This document shows positions 1-5,650 of a DNA stretch of 7,949 nt, piece by piece; the first letter of the stretch is position 1, and the number at the start of each line of letters is the position of its first letter. The notes beneath the pieces are model-generated. The model had not been told where the DNA came from and did no database searches. It worked only from the letters and a program-made list of their open reading frames with translations. The DNA is from Saprospiraceae bacterium (GTDB lineage Bacteria > Bacteroidota > Bacteroidia > Chitinophagales > Saprospiraceae). The stretch spans positions 1 to 7,949 of the forward strand of contig JALVCY010000570.1 of assembly GCA_027009605.1 (NCBI GenBank), written 5' to 3'. The translations under genes and the position numbers were made by a program.

Positions 1-103
1 AGAGACTTCCCTCGTCGGTTCGGCGAGTAATGGACAAGGATTAGACTATTTTCAAATGCCAAGCACAAAATCCTTTTCAATCGGAATTAGTGCTAAATTT
101 TAA
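1..103 (+). CDS. SusC/RagA-type TonB-dependent outer-membrane receptor, C-terminal end only
   Basis: Only the last 33 codons are inside the window, read from base 2 to the TAA at 101-103; the gene starts off the left edge. The visible peptide ends in SFSIGISAKF, the aromatic-terminated last beta strand typical of SusC-family barrels. Just before it is NGQGLDYFQMP, resembling the G-x-D-Y-F-x-x-P segment often seen near the end of these receptors. SusC proteins form the 22-strand outer-membrane channel that takes up glycans or peptides using TonB/ExbBD energy. The SusD-like gene 21 nt downstream on the same strand supports the call, since SusC and SusD are co-transcribed and form one complex. 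The substrate cannot be told from this fragment. Confidence 0.85.
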   Translation, partial: ETSLVGSASNGQGLDYFQMPSTKSFSIGISAKF

Positions 104-124
104 CTCACTAAAAAAAACTCAATA

Positions 125-1441
125 ATGAATAATTTGAAATTAATATTCTCATTTGTCATTGGGGTCATTTTTTTGTCTTCTTGTAAATCTTACTTTGGAG
201 ATATCAATACGGATCCAGACAATCCAACAACCGTAACACCTAATGTGGTACTACCCCAAACGGAGCTAAGACTTGCTTATACTTTAGGTGGTGATGTTTC
301 AAGGTTTACAGGAATAAACACACAACATGTTGATGGCATCGGTCGTCAATTTGCAGTAATTGGGAAGTATGGAATACAGCCTACTGATATTGATAACCTA
401 TGGTCTAATATTTACTCTGGTGTCCTCATGGATAACCGCCAAATGATTACCTTAAGTAATGATGGTGGATTTAACCACTACGTAGGCATTGGTAAAGCTA
501 TTGAAGCTTATACGTTGATGTTAGCAACTGATTTATGGGGCGATCTTCCATATTCTGAAGCTTTTCAAGGTGTCGAACTACTTCAACCTAAATTTGATAG
601 CCAAGAGGATATTTACAGAGATGTTTTCACTCTAATTGATGAAGCCAAAGCTGCTCTAGCAAAAGATGATGGCGGTAATCCTGTCAGTGGCGATTTGATT
701 TATGGGGGAGATGCCTCCAAGTGGCTACTTTTTTGCAACGCTTTAGAAGCAAGAGGAAAACTACACCTAGCAACAAAAAATGGTGATTATGCTGCTGCAC
801 TGGCTGCCGCAAATCTTGCATTAGAATCTTCAGCCGATGACGCACTTGTACATTTTGGGACTGCTTCTACCGAGAATTCTCCTTGGTATCAGTACATTGA
901 ACAAAGAGATGACTGTGAAATAGGTTCTTTTTATAAAAGCTTATTGACAGGATTGAATGACCCTAGAGATGCTGTTTATGGTGTTGACCACACTGTTCCT
1001 GGTCATCCTTTCTTCACTCCAGATCAACCAGTTACTTTAATTTCTGCTACAGAAATGGCTTTTATCAAAGCAGAGTGTTTGATGCATACCGCTACTCCTG
1101 CTGAGGCATATCCTTTCTATATAGAAGGAATTACACTGTCATTTGCGGAAGCTGGTCTATCTGATCAGTTAGCTAGTTATTTAGGCAATGCTACTGTAAA
1201 CCCAGCAGCTCCTGCTGATTTGACAATGGAACAAATTATGACGCAAAAATACATTGCTCTTTATACACAACCCGAGGTTTTCAATGATTGGAGAAGAACG
1301 AATATTCCCGCTTTATCACCAATAGTTGGTGACAAAGTGCCAACTAGGCTTCCTTATGCCCAAAGTGAAATCCTTTCTAATGATAATACTCCATCACCTG
1401 CTGATGTAACTATTTTCTCAAAAGTGTGGTGGGATCAGTAA
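125..1441 (+). CDS. SusD/RagB-family nutrient-binding outer-membrane lipoprotein (SusD-like_2 type)
   Basis: This 438-residue lipoprotein forms the lid over the SusC channel and captures substrate at the cell surface. The N-terminus is a lipoprotein signal with lipobox LSSC, making Cys20 the lipidated residue. Family landmarks occur in order: DINTDPDNPT (26-35) right after the lipid anchor, ATDLWGDLPYSEA (134-146), DASKWLLFCNALEAR (196-210), the helix ISATEMAFIKAEC (306-318), QKYIALY...NDWRRTNIP (374-395) and RLPYAQSEI (408-416). These match the SusD-like_2 branch (SusD/RagB nutrient-binding lipoproteins), and the length is normal for that branch. The start codon follows the susC stop after 21 nt, with an A-rich leader. 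No glycoside hydrolase, peptidase or regulator follows, because a strong terminator ends the operon, so the substrate is unknown. Confidence 0.95.
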   Translation: MNNLKLIFSFVIGVIFLSSCKSYFGDINTDPDNPTTVTPNVVLPQTELRLAYTLGGDVSRFTGINTQHVDGIGRQFAVIGKYGIQPTDIDNLWSNIYSGVLMDNRQMITLSNDGGFNHYVGIGKAIEAYTLMLATDLWGDLPYSEAFQGVELLQPKFDSQEDIYRDVFTLIDEAKAALAKDDGGNPVSGDLIYGGDASKWLLFCNALEARGKLHLATKNGDYAAALAAANLALESSADDALVHFGTASTENSPWYQYIEQRDDCEIGSFYKSLLTGLNDPRDAVYGVDHTVPGHPFFTPDQPVTLISATEMAFIKAECLMHTATPAEAYPFYIEGITLSFAEAGLSDQLASYLGNATVNPAAPADLTMEQIMTQKYIALYTQPEVFNDWRRTNIPALSPIVGDKVPTRLPYAQSEILSNDNTPSPADVTIFSKVWWDQ

Positions 1442-1470
1442 ACTGCATTCACAGTTAGTTTAATAATAGT

Positions 1471-1509
1471 GTGCGAGAACCAAATACTTGGTTCTCGCAC
1501 TTTGTTTTT
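1471..1509 (+). terminator. Rho-independent terminator of the SusC/SusD operon
   Basis: A perfect 13-bp stem (1471-1483 pairing with 1488-1500, GTGCGAGAACCAA against its complement) closes a 4-base loop ATAC and is followed by TTTGTTTTT. It lies 30 nt after the susD stop codon. The stem is strong and the T-run is on the plus strand, so it ends transcription of the SusC/SusD pair. Confidence 0.93.
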
Positions 1510-1592
1510 AAAGAAGACTTACCCAATTCAGTGGCAAGAAGACTCCATAATTGCGATTTCTTTCCAAAAAATACTGATACTTTAATATACTC

Positions 1593-1623
1593 TTGCTAAG
1601 AATTACAGAATACCTTATATTTG
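1593..1623 (+). promoter_or_regulatory. Bacteroidota-type promoter (-33/-7) of the small secreted-protein gene
   Basis: TATATTTG at 1616-1623 matches the Bacteroidota -7 consensus TAnnTTTG exactly. A TTG at 1593-1595 stands 20 nt upstream, the expected distance for the -33 element. Transcription would start near 1630, giving a leader of only about 10 nt before the ATG at 1640. The gene is therefore transcribed independently of the terminated SusC/SusD operon. Confidence 0.7.
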
Positions 1624-1639
1624 TAGAAATCACTCTGCC

Positions 1640-2329
1640 ATGAAAAATATTTTTTTCTTCTTCGTTCTATTTCTCTCAATTGGACATCTTTCAGCTCAAC
1701 CTATAGATGATGTATTTGGTTCTACTATCTCCATGGTAGATATTGGTATTTTTGACTCTAGAGCTACTCCTAGTAGCCTGTTAAAGAAAAAAACAAATCT
1801 ACAAAACAATACATATCTTTTTCAAAGATTTGAGAATGGCTCTGTAATCAATAACAAAAATAAACGATATTCAGCCCACGTAAACTTTGATTTACTATCA
1901 GGAAAACTACTCATCCAAGATAAAAATGGTATTTGGGCTATATATGATGGTGAAATAAAATACGTCGAGACAACTAACAGAAAATTTATTTTCCTTGAGT
2001 ATAAAAAGAAAAATGGCTTTTTTGAAGTCCTAACTAGTAAAAAAATAGCTTTACTGAAAAAATGGTCTATTTTTCAGAAAATGGACACTTCCAATCCACT
2101 TGTTGCTGCTAATGAGTTGCATCGCACTTATTCAAAAAAGTCAATTTTGTATTACTATAGTCCAAAGTTTCGTAAAGCAAAAAAATTACCCACTAAATTT
2201 AGTAAATTCTTGGCAATATTTGAAAAACAACAACAGGCTATGGATAAATACATAAAACAGAATAACTTAAGTTTCAAAAAAGAAAAGGATTTAGTTGATA
2301 TTTTCACTTACTATTCTACGCTCCAATAA
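1640..2329 (+). CDS. Small secreted protein of unknown function
   Basis: The protein has 229 residues. Residues 1-20 form a signal peptide (Lys2, a Phe/Leu-rich core, LSAQ), likely cleaved near Ala19/Gln20 by signal peptidase I; there is no lipobox Cys, so the product is periplasmic or exported. The mature part is Lys-rich. Residues about 56-140 look beta-rich with repeated G-turns (FENGSV, LLSGKLLIQDKNGIWAIYDG). The C-terminal third (about 185-229) looks helical and ends in a segment with KYIKQNNLSFKKEKDLVDIF and a terminal YYSTL. This layout, with a short beta domain followed by a lysine-rich 'KKNKLxxKKExDL' tail, is one I associate with uncharacterised secreted proteins common in Bacteroidota; that is recollection, not a search. 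No catalytic motif is visible. It has its own promoter and no obvious partner. Confidence 0.8.
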   Translation: MKNIFFFFVLFLSIGHLSAQPIDDVFGSTISMVDIGIFDSRATPSSLLKKKTNLQNNTYLFQRFENGSVINNKNKRYSAHVNFDLLSGKLLIQDKNGIWAIYDGEIKYVETTNRKFIFLEYKKKNGFFEVLTSKKIALLKKWSIFQKMDTSNPLVAANELHRTYSKKSILYYYSPKFRKAKKLPTKFSKFLAIFEKQQQAMDKYIKQNNLSFKKEKDLVDIFTYYSTLQ

Positions 2330-2449
2330 TTTGTGCAATAAGCAATAGCCATCTAACATTTAATCTTTTTGCACTCAAAACCTAACTCATGCCTACACCC
2401 ACCTTTCTCGTTCTTATCAGGTTTCAGAGTTGTAGTTGTATTTGTCATT
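2330..2449. other. Short convergent intergenic stretch before the transposase remnant
   Basis: No gene is visible. GTGCAA (2333-2338) and TTGCAC (2369-2374) could pair as a 6-bp stem with a 30-nt loop, directly after the stop of the secreted-protein gene. There is no T-run after it, so it is at best a weak transcription end. The part just before 2450 may keep the left end of the lost insertion element, but I could not identify a terminal inverted repeat. Confidence 0.4.
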
Positions 2450-2512
2450 ATGAAAAGACGTAAGTTTACACAAAAATTCAAGACCAAAGTAGTTTTGGAA
2501 GCTTTAACCTAA
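2450..2512 (+). pseudogene. IS3-family transposase OrfA, N-terminal remnant
   Basis: Reading from the ATG at 2450 gives 20 residues, MKRRKFTQKFKTKVVLEALT, then TAA at 2510-2512. This is the characteristic start of IS3-family OrfA, whose first helix typically reads [K/R]RRKF-x-x-EFK-x-KVVLEAL and is followed by a helix-turn-helix of about 90 residues in all. Here the similarity stops abruptly after the ALT codons and nothing downstream in any frame reads as the rest of OrfA or the DDE-containing OrfB. The element is thus a small decayed stub and cannot transpose. It marks this interval as a past insertion or deletion site between the plus-strand and minus-strand gene blocks. Confidence 0.8.
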
Positions 2513-2765
2513 GTTGATTATGTAGTCCATAACTCCGTGGGCTGATAGCGCTAAATTTATTTGGCAAAGCATCCACCGCACTTAATGCTATGCTTCTTGC
2601 GCTTCGCTACTCGGAGTAACCAAATAAATTGGGTTCTACCTTCAGTATTGCATTATTGGGGGACTGGGTCAGGTTTACGACACCCGTGCTCTTTCCTTCC
2701 GGAAAAGATTTTGATTTCCTGCTCCCGTACAGCTGCCGGGATTCGCAGATTTTATTTCTTGGGCT
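2513..2765. other. Non-coding palindrome-rich block, possible dispersed repeat or element remnant
   Basis: No credible gene lies here on either strand. The block is dense in small palindromes: TAGCGCTA (2546-2553), the inverted repeat at 2554-2630, TACTC-G-GAGTA (2608-2618), TTCCGGAA (2697-2704), and a 5-bp hairpin TCCCG/CGGGA (2723-2727 with 2737-2741) around CAGCTG. Part of it (about 2655-2745) looks richer in G+C than the AT-rich flanks. A 68-codon open frame at 2561-2767 has no signal, no plausible ribosome site and no recognisable family. The block may be a repeated intergenic element of the host or the junction debris of the IS3 remnant; I cannot distinguish these from one copy. Confidence 0.45.
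2554..2630. repeat. 11-bp perfect inverted repeat with 55-bp interior
   Basis: AATTTATTTGG (2554-2564) is the exact inverted copy of CCAAATAAATT (2620-2630). Inside, AAGCAT (2567-2572) can pair with ATGCTT (2590-2595), and TACTCGGAGTA (2608-2618) is itself a palindrome. The whole would fold as a stem carrying one or two inner hairpins. There is no T-run on either side, so it does not look like a terminator; it resembles a small palindromic intergenic element. Confidence 0.6.
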
Positions 2766-2807
2766 AGGTCTTTAGCCTTTGACCCTTAACCCTAGGCCTT
2801 TAACCTT
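2766..2807. repeat. Degenerate heptanucleotide tandem array, left copy
   Basis: Six units stay in exact 7-bp register: AGGTCTT, TAGCCTT, TGACCCT, TAACCCT, AGGCCTT, TAACCTT. The consensus is close to TRACCYT on the plus strand (ARGGTYA on the minus strand). The array ends 2 bases beyond the stop codon of the TonB-domain gene (TGA complement at 2809-2811). A second array of the same consensus and orientation lies upstream of that gene at 3287-3321. Confidence 0.75.
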
Positions 2808-2808
2808 T

Positions 2809-3237
2809 TCAGTACCTAATCTCATATTCTATATTTCCTCCTGTGTCGGACTCTTTTAGTGACTCTTTTGCAGCAGTTTTTACTACTGTATAGCTTATCT
2901 TCTTCACCTGCTTAGGGGCTTGCGCCAAACTAAAATGGATTTTTATACTCTTATTATGCTTCAACTTCAGTCCTCGAGTCTTTTTGACGTCAAACCGGAA
3001 CAACTTTACCAACCTTTGGGCTTCTTCATCACACCCATATCCCAATCCATGGATGACTTTAGTCTCTATGACACGCCCCGACTCATTGACTACATATTTA
3101 ACAAAGACCTTCCCTTGTATTTTAGCTTCCAGAGCTGCCTTTGGATACACTAAGTTTTGGCGTACAAATTCACGTAAGGCCTTCAAGCCACCGGGATAGA
3201 CCGGTTGATTAATAAAATCATTTCTTTTCCTTTTCAT
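2809..3237 (-). CDS. Orphan TonB C-terminal-domain protein without membrane anchor
   Basis: The product has 142 residues from the ATG at 3237; the frame continues 27 nt further up to a TTG at 3264, but the ATG is the better start. Residues about 12-105 match the TonB C-terminal fold: PVYPGG (12-17), LVYPKAALEAKIQGKV (29-44), VVNESGRVIETKVIHGLGYG (49-68), CDEEAQRLVK (69-78) and a last beta strand near IKIHFSL (98-104). In TonB this domain binds the TonB box of outer-membrane receptors. Here the usual N-terminal transmembrane helix and Pro-rich spacer are absent, there is no signal peptide, and the W-x-P(G) stretch common after the EEA helix is replaced by RFDVKKTRG. The 37-residue basic tail is unlike TonB. 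It therefore probably cannot transduce energy by itself. It is bracketed by two heptamer repeat arrays and has no operon partner. Confidence 0.8.
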   Translation of the reverse strand: MKRKRNDFINQPVYPGGLKALREFVRQNLVYPKAALEAKIQGKVFVKYVVNESGRVIETKVIHGLGYGCDEEAQRLVKLFRFDVKKTRGLKLKHNKSIKIHFSLAQAPKQVKKISYTVVKTAAKESLKESDTGGNIEYEIRY

Positions 3238-3532
3238 TTTTAATAGTTTGATTTTGTTGATCAAGGAGCAAGATTTCTTTCCTGCCTCAACCTTTGACCC
3301 TTGACCCTTAACCTTTTACCTTGTATCACTAACAAACCAACGTAAACAAAAACGTAATGTTTATTTTCTGAGTACAGAATGTACTGCTAATAATGAGTTT
3401 ACTCCTAAAAGTATGGGAATGCAACGCGACGATTGCATCCGGAATAATATTTGACAAATTTCCCAACTCTTCCAAGAACCCGCCTTTTCGGAGAAAGCTC
3501 AAAATAATCCCATAGTTGAAACTACCGGCACA
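3238..3532. other. Leader and intergenic region upstream of the TonB-domain gene
   Basis: Apart from the heptamer array, this stretch contains two small hairpins: AGTACA/TGTACT with a GAA loop (3371-3385) and ATGCAA/TTGCAT with an 8-base loop (3419-3438). I see no exact TAnnTTTG promoter on the minus strand for the TonB-domain gene. An 86-codon minus-strand frame (3329-3589) begins at a TTG and reads straight through the terminator of the next gene, so I do not regard it as a gene. Confidence 0.5.
3287..3321. repeat. Degenerate heptanucleotide tandem array, right copy
   Basis: Five units in 7-bp register read TCAACCT, TTGACCC, TTGACCC, TTAACCT, TTTACCT on the plus strand, consensus TTRACCY. 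The orientation and consensus match the array at 2766-2807. It lies 50-84 nt upstream of the TonB-domain start codon, inside the likely leader or promoter region of that gene. Confidence 0.75.
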
Positions 3533-3568
3533 AAAAAACACCCTACTCCAAGGAGCAGGGTGTTTTTT
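3533..3568 (-). terminator. Rho-independent terminator of the T9SS cargo gene
   Basis: A hairpin pairs 3533-3549 with 3552-3568, including a GC-rich core and A/T arms. The single A/C mismatch on the plus strand (3545/3556) becomes a G-U pair in minus-strand RNA, so the stem is continuous only in that direction, pointing to minus-strand use. The U-run comes from the A-run at 3532-3538. It starts about 40 nt beyond the stop codon of the cargo gene and separates it from the TonB-domain gene. Confidence 0.88.
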
Positions 3569-3608
3569 GCGAAAGCAACCGGCATTCAAAAAAACGCCTT
3601 TGCTAATA

Positions 3609-5543
3609 TTATCTGGCTACAACAAACTTTCTAGTTGCAATACCATTCTCAGTTTGAATTCTCAATAAGTAAGAACCATTGGCCAATTTAGAAACGTCTA
3701 AGCTCTGAGTTTCATTTTGAACGCCTTCCCATTGTCCCATTTCGATGATACTACCGGTCATGGTACCAATGGCATAAGAAACTTTTGTGGGATTCGCAAA
3801 CTCCATGTTAAAGCGCAATTCATCACTTACCGGATTCTGGATGATTTGTAGTGCATTATCATTCAATACAGGCTGCTTAGAATTAACTAAGAACTTTAAC
3901 TTCCAAACAATCTGCGGTGCTCCGGTAAAATCGTTCCAAGTATCATACGCTTCACCATCCTGTAAAATTACACCTTTCCCACCGGAATAGTTCATATCAC
4001 CTGTAGAACCAATACCAAGACCTAAAGACTCATCTACAGCAGATGTGACCACTAGGCTTAAATAAGTGGAATTAGGATCTAACACAACATCTACCGGATC
4101 ATCTGTAATATCAATAAACTCAGTTATCCATTGCGTTTCTCTTCCTTGGTCGTCGCTGGTAAACGTGAACGTATTCACTCCTTCTGTCTCCCAGCCATCA
4201 GGCCCATCAAATTCTGTCATACCCGGCCCTAACAAATTTTTGGGAGGTTTTATATCTCCAAGCACTTTCTTAACCCAGATGGTTACTTTCGCTCCAACTA
4301 ATGAGCCGCGACCTCTATCTGCAACAGAAAAGCCAAGAGAATCAATCGCTACTTCCAATCCATCATGTACAAAATCGCAAGTGTTATAAATACAACCTTC
4401 TGCCAAATAAGACGTCGGTGCTGTTGCCGGATAGAAATAATTTCTTGCCCGCGAACCTTTGGCAAATTGATTAGATGTAATCTCATAAGCTCTTCCATCC
4501 GCATTATCCAAAGGATAAAAATCGTCACCATCATTACTCAAGGAATAAATCATCCGATAACGACCTTCTGTATTACCGGGACTCCATTTTACAGGAAACT
4601 CAACCAAGTCATTAGTTACCGTATCACGGACCATACCCAACTCTACAGAATCAACATGAATCACATTGTCGTCTTCGTCTAAGACCCTTACATAGGCAGT
4701 CACACTATCTTGATCCACCTTGGCTATGTTAGCAATATGACAGCTAAAGCCCATGGTATCACAGCTTACATCTGTCATAGAAGGCTGTTGGTAGCTTCCT
4801 GCGGCATAGAAGTAATCAGTAATAGCCAAATCATTCGTTGGAGCCTTAATCAAAGCAACATCATCAATAATCCAGTAATAATAATCTCCGTCAAATTTGA
4901 AGCGAATGCGTACATCTGCTTGGTTGGCAGCAGTAGCGCTAATATCAACCCATCTCCAAGAATCGCCTCCGGTAACAAAATAAGTCTTCAACTCATCATT
5001 ATGCTTAATAGCATAAGAAGTCCAAGTATTACCGCCGTCATTACTGGCTTCTACGGTTGTTTTCGTGCTAAAATTTCTATAACTCTGATAAAACAAAACA
5101 GCCACACGAGGCTCTCCTGAACAATCCATACTAGGCGAAGTCAACACACCGGCATGGGGTGAAGGAGCCAAGCCATCGCCAAGCACCGGGTTGGTCGCAT
5201 AGTCACCACCATTATCAAGAAAGTCTGAATCAAATACTGCAGCTCCGTTACTGGCGGTAGGAGATTCAATAGGATAAGGTGCATACTGCCAAAAAGATCC
5301 TTTGGATGCCGTAGAATCATCCGTCCATGTCCAAATGGCATTAGCAGAGCTATCCGCTACTTTACTACTGAGACCTTCTGTAGTCCAATCATTCAGTCCT
5401 CCGTTAAAGGTGGAGTTGTCGTACTCAGCGCCTGTACTATTCGGGCCTCCCCAAATATACTCCGCACCGGTTTGGGCAGTCAATGCCAAAGAAAAGGCGA
5501 CTGCAATTAAAGTCAAAAGACTTTTGGTAAAGTTAATTTTCAT
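3609..5543 (-). CDS. Secreted multidomain protein with type A T9SS C-terminal sorting domain
   Basis: The product has 644 residues from the ATG at 5543. The open frame extends to 5600, but the promoter's -7 element lies at 5589-5596, so the inner ATG (MKINFTKSLL) is the start. Residues 1-24 are a signal peptide ending LALTAQ. Residues about 45-235 look like a MAM/concanavalin-like jelly roll, with PSMDCSGEPRVAVLFYQSY, EASNDGGNTW and the closing YYWIIDDVALIKAP. Residues about 238-360 resemble an Ig-like CARDB domain (NDLAITDYFY, SNDGDDFYPLDNADG). Residues about 370-555 form a second beta-rich unit. Residues 563-644 are the Por secretion tail (NALQIIQNPVSDELRF, LDVSKLANGSYLLRI, KFVVAR). T9SS exports such proteins across the outer membrane to the surface or medium. 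No catalytic motif is visible, so an adhesive or binding role is inferred. Confidence 0.88.
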   Translation of the reverse strand: MKINFTKSLLTLIAVAFSLALTAQTGAEYIWGGPNSTGAEYDNSTFNGGLNDWTTEGLSSKVADSSANAIWTWTDDSTASKGSFWQYAPYPIESPTASNGAAVFDSDFLDNGGDYATNPVLGDGLAPSPHAGVLTSPSMDCSGEPRVAVLFYQSYRNFSTKTTVEASNDGGNTWTSYAIKHNDELKTYFVTGGDSWRWVDISATAANQADVRIRFKFDGDYYYWIIDDVALIKAPTNDLAITDYFYAAGSYQQPSMTDVSCDTMGFSCHIANIAKVDQDSVTAYVRVLDEDDNVIHVDSVELGMVRDTVTNDLVEFPVKWSPGNTEGRYRMIYSLSNDGDDFYPLDNADGRAYEITSNQFAKGSRARNYFYPATAPTSYLAEGCIYNTCDFVHDGLEVAIDSLGFSVADRGRGSLVGAKVTIWVKKVLGDIKPPKNLLGPGMTEFDGPDGWETEGVNTFTFTSDDQGRETQWITEFIDITDDPVDVVLDPNSTYLSLVVTSAVDESLGLGIGSTGDMNYSGGKGVILQDGEAYDTWNDFTGAPQIVWKLKFLVNSKQPVLNDNALQIIQNPVSDELRFNMEFANPTKVSYAIGTMTGSIIEMGQWEGVQNETQSLDVSKLANGSYLLRIQTENGIATRKFVVAR

Positions 5544-5588
5544 CGTGAAATTAGATTTTGTGAACAATATTGTTAATCTTTTCAGTCT

Positions 5589-5617
5589 CAAAGATAGCAC
5601 TTTGAATCTGAAAACAA
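5589..5617 (-). promoter_or_regulatory. Bacteroidota-type promoter (-33/-7) of the T9SS cargo gene
   Basis: On the minus strand TATCTTTG (5589-5596) fits TAnnTTTG exactly, and TTG (5615-5617) lies 18 nt upstream as a -33 element. The predicted transcript begins near 5582, leaving a leader of about 40 nt before the ATG at 5543. The promoter sits in the 107-nt gap after hldA, so the cargo gene need not depend on hldA transcription. Confidence 0.68.
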
Positions 5618-5650
5618 GTAAAAACTCTCACTCTTTTATCAAATTGTCCG

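Noticed and set aside
2417..2676. Direct repeat TCAGGTTT (2417-2424 and 2669-2676) as a target-site duplication around the IS remnant
   Set aside because: IS3-family insertions usually duplicate 3-5 bp, and the ends of the enclosed segment show no inverted repeat, so the 8-base match is probably chance.
2561..2767. Open reading frame of 68 codons on the plus strand
   Set aside because: It overlaps the palindrome block and runs into the heptamer array, with no ribosome site, no signal peptide and no recognisable protein features.
3238..3264. Extended N-terminus of the TonB-domain protein from a TTG
   Set aside because: It adds only nine residues without domain content, and an ATG is available in frame at 3237.
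3329..3589. Open reading frame of 86 codons on the minus strand
   Set aside because: It would start at a TTG, reads through the intrinsic terminator at 3533-3568 and shows no family resemblance.
4066..4389. Plus-strand open frames opposite the T9SS cargo gene, and similar ones opposite hldA and waaA
   Set aside because: They are antisense shadows of well-supported genes, with no promoter or recognisable protein features.
5544..5600. Extended N-terminus (19 residues) of the T9SS cargo protein
   Set aside because: It would place residues ahead of a standard signal peptide, and the promoter -7 element lies inside this stretch.
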